From Alicyclobacillus sacchari (lineage in GTDB: Bacteria; Bacillota; Bacilli; Alicyclobacillales; Alicyclobacillaceae), in NCBI RefSeq assembly GCF_004366795.1, contig NZ_SORF01000003.1, positions 1-64,000 of the forward strand: a stretch of 64,000 bases of DNA, given 5' to 3'. Position numbers and translations under genes: made by a program. The notes beneath the pieces were generated by a model that saw nothing but the letters and a program-made list of their open reading frames with translations, did no database searches and was not told where the DNA came from. Below, piece after piece: positions 37,276 to 45,762 of this stretch (its first letter is position 1; the number at the start of each line of letters is the position of its first letter).

Positions 37276-38433
37276 ATGTGGAGGCAATTCGCAACGTGTT
37301 TGTCGATTGCAGCCAGTTCCCTCTTATGCACTGGCTGCTGGGATTCGACCGAAATTGACCGCTTGTCCATCGTCACGATGACAGGTGTCGATCTCGCCGA
37401 AGATGGCCAGTCTGTGCTGGGATCCGTGCAAATCGCGCGGGCGAGCGAACTAGGGACAACAGGGGGCGGATCGCCATCGACATCGACTGGAAGTGCCAAG
37501 GCATACTTGGTGGAAAGCGCGGAAGGCCCCACTGAGATCGAGGTGATATCGAAAATCCGAGCGAGTTTACCGCGCAAGCTGTTTATGGGACATCGGCGCG
37601 TCATCGTGATCGGCGAAGAATACGCGCGTCGCGGCGTCGGCCAATTGATGGATGAAGTCGTCCGCAACCCGCAGAGCCGCCTGCGGACATATGTTGTTGT
37701 CGCATTTCACGAGCAGGCACAAAAAATGCTACAAGTCCCTTCTGACCTGAACCGCCTGCCCTCTGACGCCATTGTCGAGATGGAACAATCGGGCTCTGTC
37801 CTTGCGGTGGACGCTCGGAGATTTGCCAAGCAACTCACCAGTCACAGCGATCCATATACCATGGGTATTCGCATTTTCACCAACGAGATGTCGGAAGCCT
37901 CACCTGAGGCATTGACGTTGGAAAATATCGCGGTATTTCGACGCGATAAATTGGTCGACTGGTTGCAGGGTCCAGCGGCCAAAGGATTTCTGTGGGTCTC
38001 GAAGGATCTCCGCGAAGACAGCGAGACGGTCATCCTGCCTGATGACACCGGAAAGGTGAGCGTACGCCTTGGCAGCGTGCGGACATCTCACCATGTGGTG
38101 GTTATCCACGGGCAGCCGGAACTCTACATCAATCTGCACACCATCTTCGACATCAACCAAAACGCGTCACGCCTAAACTTGCTGCGTCCAAGCAACATGA
38201 GCATGGTGCGACAAGCGTTGCAAGCTAAAATCCAATCGGAAATCACAGCCGCGATGCAGCAGCTCCAGCGCGATCAATCCGATCCGCTTGGCGTGGGCAA
38301 TGAATTGTTTAAATACTACCCTGCGCTCTGGCGACGGCTGGAACCACGGTGGCGCGACATGTACGCAAACATGCCTGTTCACTACAACATTGACGTCAAC
38401 GTCCGCAACGCAGGGCTCATGAGCAGCTTATAA
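37276..38433 (+). CDS. Spore germination lipoprotein, Ger(x)C subunit
   Basis: About 385 residues. A signal peptide ends in LLCTGC followed by WDSTEIDRL, the usual GCWDxxEI start of GerAC-type lipoproteins; the -3 position of the lipobox is Cys rather than Leu. The body holds the three-domain Ger(x)C fold. ATG at 37276 has GGGGGG about 7 bases upstream; a GTG at 37270 abuts it. It is the C subunit of the same receptor. Confidence 0.92.
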   Translation: MWRQFATCLSIAASSLLCTGCWDSTEIDRLSIVTMTGVDLAEDGQSVLGSVQIARASELGTTGGGSPSTSTGSAKAYLVESAEGPTEIEVISKIRASLPRKLFMGHRRVIVIGEEYARRGVGQLMDEVVRNPQSRLRTYVVVAFHEQAQKMLQVPSDLNRLPSDAIVEMEQSGSVLAVDARRFAKQLTSHSDPYTMGIRIFTNEMSEASPEALTLENIAVFRRDKLVDWLQGPAAKGFLWVSKDLREDSETVILPDDTGKVSVRLGSVRTSHHVVVIHGQPELYINLHTIFDINQNASRLNLLRPSNMSMVRQALQAKIQSEITAAMQQLQRDQSDPLGVGNELFKYYPALWRRLEPRWRDMYANMPVHYNIDVNVRNAGLMSSL

Positions 38434-38454
38434 CCAAAAAGTTGCACAGAAAGA

Positions 38455-38655
38455 GTGAAACCTGTGATCAATATCGCCAGTATCATGCTTTTTATCGGCA
38501 TTCTGGTCTTGATTTACCTCACGGACTACCGACCGCACATTCAATCGGCCAGCTTCACCGTCAAAGCGCTCTATACATCGCTCATCGCGATTGGTGCGCT
38601 AGCCAGTATCCTTTATATGCTGCATATACCTGGTTTTGTATTGCACCTTCACTAA
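38455..38655 (+). CDS. Small membrane protein in the ger operon
   Basis: 66 residues with two hydrophobic stretches (INIASIMLFIGILVLIYL and LIAIGALASILYMLHI) separated by a polar loop. It lies 21 bases after the C-subunit stop and 23 before the B subunit. The start may be GTG 38455 or GTG 38464, neither with a strong SD. Size, two helices and position fit the small D-subunit proteins found with some germinant receptors, but I infer that only from context. Confidence 0.7.
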   Translation: MKPVINIASIMLFIGILVLIYLTDYRPHIQSASFTVKALYTSLIAIGALASILYMLHIPGFVLHLH

Positions 38656-38678
38656 CGTACGGAACAGGAGGCTGAGCG

Positions 38679-39992
38679 ATGGCAATGAATGCAGCACAGG
38701 CTCAGGGTACAGGGCAAGCAGGCCAAGCCATTGCGAACGGCGGCGGGGACCAAACGCAAGGACAGGCGCAGAGAAAATCACAGACCACCATCTCGCTTCT
38801 CCAGTACTTTATGGTTGTCATTGCTTCCATCACGGCCTTCGGCCACTTTGTCTACGTTCATCTCGCCATGATGTATGCGGGTCGCGACACGTGGCTGTCG
38901 CTGACGATTGGTTGTGCGATGGGGCTTGTCATCACGTACCTGAGCCTCTGGCACGTGGCGAAACACCCCAAACTGTCACTTGCCGGCCTGATGAACGCTG
39001 CATTTGGCCGCTGGCTTGGTGGAGCCATCACGTCGCTGTACATCGCCTATTTTCTGTTTACCGTCGCATTGACCTTAAAACTTGTGGCTGGCTTCATGAC
39101 GGTCATCTACCCGACGACCCCGTCGATTGCGTTTGTCTACAGTGTACTTGCAATAGGAGCCTGGGCCTGTACGAAGGGCATTGAGGTACTGACGCGAACC
39201 ATGCAGATCATATTGCCGTTTTTGATGGCAATGGGAATTGCCGCAAGTGTGTTATCCATTAAGGACAAGGATTTTACGGATGTCCTGCCGATTTTATATC
39301 ACGGTTGGCCGCCTGTGTTTGCAGGCAGCTTGATTTTCATCGCCATGTTCGCAGAAATGGTGGTTTTCCAAACCTTCACCCCACATGTGCAAAGCGTTGC
39401 GAAGCTCCCGCGCTACGGCATCTGGTTCACCCTGATCGTGTGGGCCATGTTTGTGTTGCCGTGCATAGGCCCGATTGTCTTGTTTGGCGAGACGATTGCA
39501 AAAGGTCTGGCGTTCCCAACCTACACGGAAATCCAGTATATCCAGATTCAAAACATCATTGAACGGTTTGATATTTTTGGCGTATTACTGTGGACAAACG
39601 GGAGTTTCTTCCGCATTGCCACCTACTTGTATGGGGCGACGAGCAGCCTCGGTGAACTGGTTGGTGAAAACGCAACGACATTTGCCGTACCGACCGCCAT
39701 GATTGCTGGTGGCGGAGCGCTCTGTATGCTACCGACATCTCGCGAGGAAATTTATCACTTCATGAGCACGTCGTACATCTGGCTGGCCATCACGGCAGGT
39801 ATTGGCATCCCCTTTACCGCGGCATGCATGATGAGCATACGCAAGCGGTTGACACAGTCAGGCGCAGGAGGTGGACAAAGAGGCGGATCGAACGGCGGAC
39901 ACAAGCGAGGTGCAGAAAGGGGACAAAAGAACGGTGCCGGCGGCAAGCAGCAAACGCTGCAAGGCAGGAGTCCACGAGGAATTGTGGAATAA
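38679..39992 (+). CDS. Spore germination permease, GerB subunit
   Basis: 437 residues with about ten membrane helices of the APC-like endospore germination permease family; this subunit binds germinant. AGGAGG lies before the ATG. Two features are unusual: about 34 N-terminal residues rich in Gln, Gly and Ala before the first helix, and a C-terminal tail of about 45 residues rich in Gly, Arg, Lys and Gln. Canonical GerB proteins have short ends. Confidence 0.92.
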   Translation: MAMNAAQAQGTGQAGQAIANGGGDQTQGQAQRKSQTTISLLQYFMVVIASITAFGHFVYVHLAMMYAGRDTWLSLTIGCAMGLVITYLSLWHVAKHPKLSLAGLMNAAFGRWLGGAITSLYIAYFLFTVALTLKLVAGFMTVIYPTTPSIAFVYSVLAIGAWACTKGIEVLTRTMQIILPFLMAMGIAASVLSIKDKDFTDVLPILYHGWPPVFAGSLIFIAMFAEMVVFQTFTPHVQSVAKLPRYGIWFTLIVWAMFVLPCIGPIVLFGETIAKGLAFPTYTEIQYIQIQNIIERFDIFGVLLWTNGSFFRIATYLYGATSSLGELVGENATTFAVPTAMIAGGGALCMLPTSREEIYHFMSTSYIWLAITAGIGIPFTAACMMSIRKRLTQSGAGGGQRGGSNGGHKRGAERGQKNGAGGKQQTLQGRSPRGIVE

Positions 39993-40010
39993 CAAACGTT
40001 GCAAGCGAAT

Positions 40011-40038
40011 TTGACACGATTCGCCAACATCGTATCCA
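40011..40038 (+). promoter_or_regulatory. Possible promoter for the HD-GYP gene
   Basis: TTGACA (40011-40016) and TATCCA (40033-40038) are separated by 16 bases, 40 bases before the HD-GYP start. If used, the gene is expressed independently of the germination operon. Confidence 0.4.
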
Positions 40039-40075
40039 TTGTGGGGCGTCACTCCGCTCGGGACGGAGGGTATCT

Positions 40076-41641
40076 GTGCGCAGAATCAGCATTGACAAAG
40101 ATTATCTGCAGTTGATTCGCCAGCTTATTGGCAACTATCTGCTTGGCTCCTTGATCGCCGTCATGGGCGTGGGCGGCTCCTTGATCTTTTCGACTGTCCG
40201 CATGACGAGACATGATACGCAAACAATCACGCAGATTCTTATCCTGTCGCTCTTATTGACGGTCACTGTGGACACCCTAGTGTTTCACCGCCATATGCGT
40301 CCCATCAGGGCTGCACTGACGACCCCCAACCCCTCACTGGCACAATTTGAACGTGCCTACAAACAGACGCTGCGACTGCCCGTGCTGGCCGTCGCTCGCG
40401 TGATGGGTCCCCATTGGCTCAGCTTCATGCTCCCTGGACTCGCCTTGTCGATTTGGGACATTCGCCGTGGTATCTTGACGCTGCCCATGACGTACGTTGC
40501 ACTCGCGGCACTGGGAACCTTGCTCGTTGCCAGCATGCACGCCGTTACCGAATTTTTTCTGACCTCGCGCAGCACGACAGCGACGCTTATCATTTTCCGG
40601 CGTCGCTGTCGCATGCTCCATGGAAAAGACGTGGGCTTCAGCGGGGAGGTCATCGTATCTCTACGCGCCAAGTTCGCGATGAGCGCCGTCGTCTTCGGTA
40701 CACTTCCCATGTTGCTGTTTGGTTTGGCAAACGGCATTCGCTTGCTCGATGCTGCGAGCAGCACGGCACCATACTGGTCATGGGCTACAACCGTTCTCGT
40801 CCTTGGTTCGGCGTTCTCCGCCCTCGGTGGGTGGCTCCTGGCCGCCGACGTGCGCCGTCCCATCAGTCAACTGGAGTATTTGATGCAGAGGGTGCGCGAC
40901 GGTGATTTCAAGGTGCGCGCCCAAGACACCTACATGGACGAGTTTTCAAACCTGATTCAAGGTTTTAACCACATGGTTCAAGGTCTTGCGGAACGGGATT
41001 TGTTGAACCAACAGCTCGTCGACAGCTATTTCGCGACACTCGCAGCCGCACTCGATGCGCGTGATCCTTATACCGCCGGACATTCGCAGCGCGTGGCTGC
41101 ATATGCGGAGGCCATCGGCCGCCAAGTCGGCCTTTCGGCAGAGGTCGTCGCACAACTTCGCCAGTCGGCCCTCCTGCACGACATTGGAAAAATCGGCATT
41201 CGCGACGAGGTTTTATTGAAGGATGGCAAGCTGAGCGACGAAGAATTCGCCGTGATCAAGCAGCATCCGGTGATCGGCGAGTCCATTGTCCGTCAGATCC
41301 AGCCGGATACGGCGATGAAGCCCCTTTTGCCAGGGATTCGATCCCACCACGAACGATATGACGGACGAGGATACCCGGACGGACTCGCCGGTACGGAGAT
41401 TCCTCTATTCGGCAGAATTCTCGCGGTAGCCGATGCATTCGACGCGATGACTTCGGATCGGCCCTATCGAAAAGGCATGCCGACGGAGCGCGCCATCGGT
41501 ATTCTGCTTGAAGGTCGAGGCACGCAGTGGGATCCCGCTTTCGTCGATGCTTTTGTCGCTGCCCATCAGGATCTTTCCGCTTCGCTGGCAGCCCTCAACC
41601 TCGATGCCGTTCGTCAGGTTGCAGCCTCGACCAAGGCTTGA
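40076..41641 (+). CDS. Membrane HD-GYP domain protein (putative c-di-GMP phosphodiesterase)
   Basis: 521 residues: about six membrane helices in the first 260 residues, a HAMP-like segment (RRPISQLEYLMQRVRDGDF), then an HD-GYP domain. The HD motif is in LLHDIGKIG (near residue 368) and the GYP motif in RYDGRGYPDG (near 430), both intact. Activity would be hydrolysis of cyclic di-GMP or a related dinucleotide. The GTG at 40076 has GGAGG six bases upstream. It follows gerB by 83 bases and its 3' end overlaps the convergent amidotransferase gene by 28 bases. Confidence 0.9.
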   Translation: MRRISIDKDYLQLIRQLIGNYLLGSLIAVMGVGGSLIFSTVRMTRHDTQTITQILILSLLLTVTVDTLVFHRHMRPIRAALTTPNPSLAQFERAYKQTLRLPVLAVARVMGPHWLSFMLPGLALSIWDIRRGILTLPMTYVALAALGTLLVASMHAVTEFFLTSRSTTATLIIFRRRCRMLHGKDVGFSGEVIVSLRAKFAMSAVVFGTLPMLLFGLANGIRLLDAASSTAPYWSWATTVLVLGSAFSALGGWLLAADVRRPISQLEYLMQRVRDGDFKVRAQDTYMDEFSNLIQGFNHMVQGLAERDLLNQQLVDSYFATLAAALDARDPYTAGHSQRVAAYAEAIGRQVGLSAEVVAQLRQSALLHDIGKIGIRDEVLLKDGKLSDEEFAVIKQHPVIGESIVRQIQPDTAMKPLLPGIRSHHERYDGRGYPDGLAGTEIPLFGRILAVADAFDAMTSDRPYRKGMPTERAIGILLEGRGTQWDPAFVDAFVAAHQDLSASLAALNLDAVRQVAASTKA

Positions 41642-42351
41642 AACAACCCTAAGGCACCCGAATCCGCCCGCCACATGTTTTCCGGGTGCCACTGCACGGC
41701 CACCAGCAGGGGTTCGGTATCCACTCCTTCTATCGCTTCAACGAGCCCGTCCGCATCCCAGCCAACCGCTTGTAGTACAGGTGCAACGTTTTTCACAGCC
41801 TGGTGGTGAAAGCTGTTCACGCGTACCACCGTTTCACCATGGTAACAAGCCGATACGCGCGATCCCGCTTGTAATCTGACACTGTGTGTGGCTTCGCCGC
41901 GTGCCGCCTTTTGGCTGTGTTGCAGCTTGCCCTTCCACTGGCGAGGCAGATCCTGATAAAGCGTCCCGCCAAGTGCGACATTCAGCACCTGCATGCCGCG
42001 GCAAATTCCAAGTATCGGCTTCCTTTGTGCCCGCATCATGTGAATAAGCGCCAATTCTATGCGATCACGCGCGGGCTCCAAAGCCCCCAGCCCAATTTGC
42101 GGCTCCTCCCCGTACAGATTCGGATCGACATCGTCACCGCCCGTCAACAAAAGGCCGTCGAGTCGCTCGGCGAGCGCTCCCAATACTGCGGCATCGCTCA
42201 CATACGGAATTACAACCGGCACGCCCCCGGCGGCTTCCACACCCTGTACATAGTCGTCCGACACCGTCACAGACATCAAAGGTAACCCCGGCAACTGGCT
42301 CTGCCGCACATGACGCGATCCCGTCAGACCAATAAGCGGCCTTTTCCCCAT
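41614..42351 (-). CDS. Class I glutamine amidotransferase (gamma-glutamyl-GABA hydrolase family)
   Basis: 245 residues of the PuuD-like peptidase C26 family: LLTGGDDVDPNLYGEEP, nucleophile Cys in LGICRGMQVLNVALGGTLYQDL, and VQWHPE with the catalytic His. It probably hydrolyses a gamma-glutamyl amide; substrate uncertain. GGAGG lies 8 bases before the ATG. It may be co-transcribed with ahcY, 33 bases upstream. Confidence 0.9.
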   Translation of the reverse strand: MGKRPLIGLTGSRHVRQSQLPGLPLMSVTVSDDYVQGVEAAGGVPVVIPYVSDAAVLGALAERLDGLLLTGGDDVDPNLYGEEPQIGLGALEPARDRIELALIHMMRAQRKPILGICRGMQVLNVALGGTLYQDLPRQWKGKLQHSQKAARGEATHSVRLQAGSRVSACYHGETVVRVNSFHHQAVKNVAPVLQAVGWDADGLVEAIEGVDTEPLLVAVQWHPENMWRADSGALGLFQALVEAAT

Positions 42352-42384
42352 CCTGCATCCCTCCTCTGCCTGTACGTTCGCCCG

Positions 42385-43635
42385 TTATCGCCAACTCTCG
42401 GCGTACCGCTTCTGTTCCGGTGTAAGTTGATCGATCGCGACGCCCCAGCTGCGCAACCGCATCATCGCGACCTCGTGATCGATATGCTCTGGGATCCTAT
42501 GCAGGCCAGGCGGATAGTTGTTCGTCAACACTTCGCGCAATCCCAATGCCTGCAAGGCAAACGTCATATCCATGACCTCGGCCGGATGGCCATCCCCCGC
42601 GGCCAGGTTGACAAGCCGCCCCTCCGCAATGAGGTACAGGCGACGTCCATCCGCCAGTCGATACTCGTCGATATTTGGACGAACACGTTTTACGGACACC
42701 GATAGACGCTCGAGATCGGGTTTGCTGACTTCGACGTCAAAGTGGCCGGCATTCCCAAGAATGGCGCCATCCTTCATCCGCTTCATCGCCTCGCCATGAA
42801 TCACGTGCAGATTGCCCGTCACGGTGATAAAGATGTCCCCCTGCGGCGCCGCTTCCACCAGCGGCATCACGGCATACCCTTCCATCGCCGCTTCCACGGC
42901 GCGGATGGGATCGACCTCGCAGACAATCACCTGTGCGCCGAGTCCACGCGCCCGTGCGGCCACGCCTCGGCCACACCAGCCGTAGCCGACGACAACAACC
43001 TTTTTCCCTGCAATCACGAGATTCGTCGTGCGCATAAAGCCGTCCCACACAGACTGCCCTGTCCCATAGCGATTGTCGAACAGGTGTTTACAGAGCGCGT
43101 CGTTGACGCCAAGCATTGGATATTGCAGGATGCCTTCGTTCGCCATCGCGCGCAGTCGAACGATGCCCGTCGTCGTCTCCTCGCAGCCCCCTGCGATGCA
43201 CTTGGCTTGTTCCGGTCTATCCCGATGGAGGATTGTCGCCAAATCGGCACCATCGTCAATCAAGCCAACCGGATCTGCATCGAGCACCGCCTGCAAATGC
43301 ATGTTATACTCTTCCTCTGTCGCTCCGTGCCACGCGTATGTGTGAACGCCACGGACCGCCAGGGCAGCGGCGACATCGTCCTGCGTCGACAAAGGATTGC
43401 TGCCCGCAATCGCAACTTCTGCACCGCCGGCCTGAATGACCAACGCCAGGTACGCCGTTTTGGCTTCAAGGTGAAGGCACATCCCAATGCGTTGGCCTGC
43501 GAACGGCTGCTCTTCGCGAAACTTCTGTTCTAGTTGCCGCAACAGCGGCATATGGGCTTTCACCCACGCAATCTTCTGCTCCCCACTCGAATGCAATTGG
43601 ATATCGCGGACCATGGACGGTTGATTTGTCGGCAT
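42385..43635 (-). CDS. ahcY: Adenosylhomocysteinase
   Basis: 416 residues. Reversibly splits S-adenosylhomocysteine, closing the methylation cycle. The NAD-binding Rossmann motif is VVVVGYGWCGRGVA; NRYGTGQSVWDGF and GCEETTTGIVRL are diagnostic, and the C-terminus ends in K-R-Y-A-E-S-W-R close to the usual K-x-x-x-Y-R-Y. AAGGAG lies 8 bases before the ATG at 43635. It starts only about 23 bases below the terminator of the EndoA gene, and no separate promoter is evident. Confidence 0.94.
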   Translation of the reverse strand: MPTNQPSMVRDIQLHSSGEQKIAWVKAHMPLLRQLEQKFREEQPFAGQRIGMCLHLEAKTAYLALVIQAGGAEVAIAGSNPLSTQDDVAAALAVRGVHTYAWHGATEEEYNMHLQAVLDADPVGLIDDGADLATILHRDRPEQAKCIAGGCEETTTGIVRLRAMANEGILQYPMLGVNDALCKHLFDNRYGTGQSVWDGFMRTTNLVIAGKKVVVVGYGWCGRGVAARARGLGAQVIVCEVDPIRAVEAAMEGYAVMPLVEAAPQGDIFITVTGNLHVIHGEAMKRMKDGAILGNAGHFDVEVSKPDLERLSVSVKRVRPNIDEYRLADGRRLYLIAEGRLVNLAAGDGHPAEVMDMTFALQALGLREVLTNNYPPGLHRIPEHIDHEVAMMRLRSWGVAIDQLTPEQKRYAESWR

Positions 43636-43657
43636 GCTTTCGACTCCTTCTGGAACG

Positions 43658-43683
43658 TAAAAAAGACGGATTGTCATCCGCCC
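43658..43683 (-). terminator. Terminator after the EndoA toxin gene
   Basis: Minus-strand GGCGGAT and ATCCGTC pair around a 4-base loop, followed by TTTTTTA. It separates the toxin gene from ahcY. Confidence 0.8.
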
Positions 43684-43729
43684 TTTCTCCACAGTTTCTA
43701 TCATTGACTCGGCATCCCCGGGGACACCA

Positions 43730-44080
43730 TCAAAAATCCACAAGTCCGAGGCTGATGAGCAGCCCTTCATTGACCATTTTCATCATTTCGTCGTCCAGGT
43801 GTGTGATCTTGTCTGTCAAACGCTGCTTATCCAGAGTTCGCAACTGCTCAAGCAAAATGACGGAATCCCGATCCAAGCCGTACTTCTCAGCCTTAATTTC
43901 GACGTGCGTCGGGAGTTTCGCCTTCTGAATCTGAGCTGTGATGGCTGCGACAATGACTGTGGGACTGAAACGATTCCCGATGTCATTCTGGATGATCAGT
44001 ACGGGGCGAAATCCTCCTTGCTCCGATCCGACCACAGGTGAAAGGTCGGCGAAGAAGATGTCCCCTCGTTTGACATTCAA
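43730..44080 (-). CDS. ndoA: EndoA/MazF-type mRNA interferase toxin
   Basis: 116 residues, very close to B. subtilis Ndo[41 protein letters not shown] and [13 protein letters not shown]. It cleaves mRNA at specific short sites and is neutralised by the adjacent antitoxin. The start is a TTG at 44080, 7 bases after GGGGTG. It lies four bases after the antitoxin gene. Confidence 0.95.
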   Translation of the reverse strand: MNVKRGDIFFADLSPVVGSEQGGFRPVLIIQNDIGNRFSPTVIVAAITAQIQKAKLPTHVEIKAEKYGLDRDSVILLEQLRTLDKQRLTDKITHLDDEMMKMVNEGLLISLGLVDF

Positions 44081-44084
44081 TCGT

Positions 44085-44357
44085 TCACACCCCGCTCACT
44101 AAACGCTCCACCGTGCCCCCTGCTTCCTGTTCCAAGAAGAACGACTCCGAAGCAATGCGCAGGTTTAAACGTGCCATCTCCTGATACCCTTGCTGCATCT
44201 GCTCGCGAATATCGTTGCGTCGATGCGTCAATACATACATACGCAAGGCCTCTCGTACAATTTGACTCCGATTGGCGCTGTCTGTACGCGCGAAACCATC
44301 CACCTGATCCAGCAACTGCTCTGGAACATATACTACCATGCGTTTTTTACCGGACAC
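44085..44357 (-). CDS. EndoAI-type ribbon-helix-helix antitoxin
   Basis: 90 residues. An N-terminal ribbon-helix-helix segment ([17 protein letters not shown]...[14 protein letters not shown]) is followed by the toxin-binding tail ending [11 protein letters not shown], as in B. subtilis EndoAI. The GTG at 44357 has GGAGG 8 bases upstream; upstream in-frame codons have no support. It precedes the toxin gene, so antitoxin is made first and probably represses the pair. Confidence 0.9.
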   Translation of the reverse strand: MSGKKRMVVYVPEQLLDQVDGFARTDSANRSQIVREALRMYVLTHRRNDIREQMQQGYQEMARLNLRIASESFFLEQEAGGTVERLVSGV

Positions 44358-44449
44358 GCGCGGCACCTCCACTGCAATGGCGACACATTTTCCATCGAGT
44401 ATTATAGCGATCCGCCATCCGCGAATCAAAACACCTTGGCCAATCCGCG

Positions 44450-45658
44450 CTACGCTTCGACGTACAATTTCGGCACTCGACGATTGATTTGACACAGGAT
44501 TTCATACGGAATCGTCTCGGCAAGCGGCGCAACTGTTGACAATGATAACACATTTCGCCCTTCTTCATTCGCCGCCAGCGCGAACGTTTCCTGCAACCAG
44601 TTGGCTCGATTGTCTGGCCCAAGAGCGCGCCAAGCCGATGCAGTCCAAGCCGATGGCGGATCGATCCCAAACACCGTTACGAAATCCCCCACCTGCGCTG
44701 CCGGCACGTCGGACACGTCGATCATCGCCTGATCCATGCACACGCGTCCGACAATCGGAACTTCGCACCCGCGCACGCGGACAACGCCGCGGTTCGACAA
44801 TATGCGTGGAAAGCCGTCCGCATAACCCACAGCAATCGTCGCAACGCGCATCGAACGCTGAGCGGTGTAGGTGGCACCATAGCCAATGGTTTCACCAGGG
44901 CGGACATCGGCCACCCGCGTGATGGACGTATACATGTGCATCACCGGGCGCAACGCTGGCATCGGCAGCACATCTGGATCTGGTGAGTAGCCGTAGGCAG
45001 CGATGCCCACCCGCACCATGTCGAACTGCCAGGCATCGCCACGCAGGAGCCCGGCGCTGTTGGCAGCATGAACCAGTGGTGGTGTACACCCTTTGTCGCC
45101 CATCGCCCGCACAGCTTCCAATAGCCTCTCCACTTGCCTCGTTGCATGGCTCAAATCGGATGCATCCGCGCATGCCAGGTGCGTACACACCCCCGCAAGC
45201 CGAATATCTTCGCGATCCGCCATCGCTTCGATCACGCTAAGCACCGCGTCGGTCGACTTCAAACCAAGCCGATTCATGCCCGTATCGATGGCGATGTGCA
45301 TCGCGAGCGGCTTCGGTAGCCGAGGAATGTCCGAGAGCGGGCAGACATCGGTATATAGGACGTCCAGTTTATATTCGGCCGCGACAAGGCACTCGTCGAC
45401 ACCAACGGCTCCAAGGATGAGGATGGGAATGTCCTTGTCAAACGTGCGAATCTGTAAGGCCTCCTCAAGCGAGGCCACCGCCACCTGGTGCACACCCTCG
45501 CGGCGCAGCACCTCGACAACCGGGCGTACCCCATGCCCATACGCGTCCGCCTTGACCGCGACAAGCAGGCGTACGCCGGGCGCCAACCTGCCTTGCAGAA
45601 GGCGTATATTGTGGGCGAGCGCAGATAAATCCACGATCGCAAATGTCGTTCGATACAC
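44450..45658 (-). CDS. alr: Alanine racemase
   Basis: 402-residue PLP enzyme making D-alanine for peptidoglycan. The PLP lysine is Lys36 in VAVKADAYGHG and the catalytic Tyr is in TIGYGATYTA. The GTG at 45658 has GAGGT 7 bases upstream. Gene order acpS-(repair enzyme)-lipoprotein-alr-antitoxin-toxin matches B. subtilis apart from one insertion. An extended -10 (TGCTACACT, 45680-45688) sits between the upstream terminator and the gene, so alr may have its own promoter with a very short leader. Confidence 0.95.
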   Translation of the reverse strand: MYRTTFAIVDLSALAHNIRLLQGRLAPGVRLLVAVKADAYGHGVRPVVEVLRREGVHQVAVASLEEALQIRTFDKDIPILILGAVGVDECLVAAEYKLDVLYTDVCPLSDIPRLPKPLAMHIAIDTGMNRLGLKSTDAVLSVIEAMADREDIRLAGVCTHLACADASDLSHATRQVERLLEAVRAMGDKGCTPPLVHAANSAGLLRGDAWQFDMVRVGIAAYGYSPDPDVLPMPALRPVMHMYTSITRVADVRPGETIGYGATYTAQRSMRVATIAVGYADGFPRILSNRGVVRVRGCEVPIVGRVCMDQAMIDVSDVPAAQVGDFVTVFGIDPPSAWTASAWRALGPDNRANWLQETFALAANEEGRNVLSLSTVAPLAETIPYEILCQINRRVPKLYVEA

Positions 45659-45690
45659 GGCGTTCACCTCGCTTGTGCCAGTGTAGCACA

Positions 45691-45735
45691 AAACAAAAGG
45701 CCATCCCGCAGGCGTAACGCCCGCTGCGGATGGCC
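45691..45735 (-). terminator. Terminator after the lipoprotein gene
   Basis: Minus-strand GGCCATCC and GGATGGCC close a longer stem-loop, followed by TTTTGTTTTG. It lies 28 bases after the lipoprotein stop. Confidence 0.85.
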
Positions 45736-45762
45736 CGTGCCGTATGCGCACAGCCATATCGT

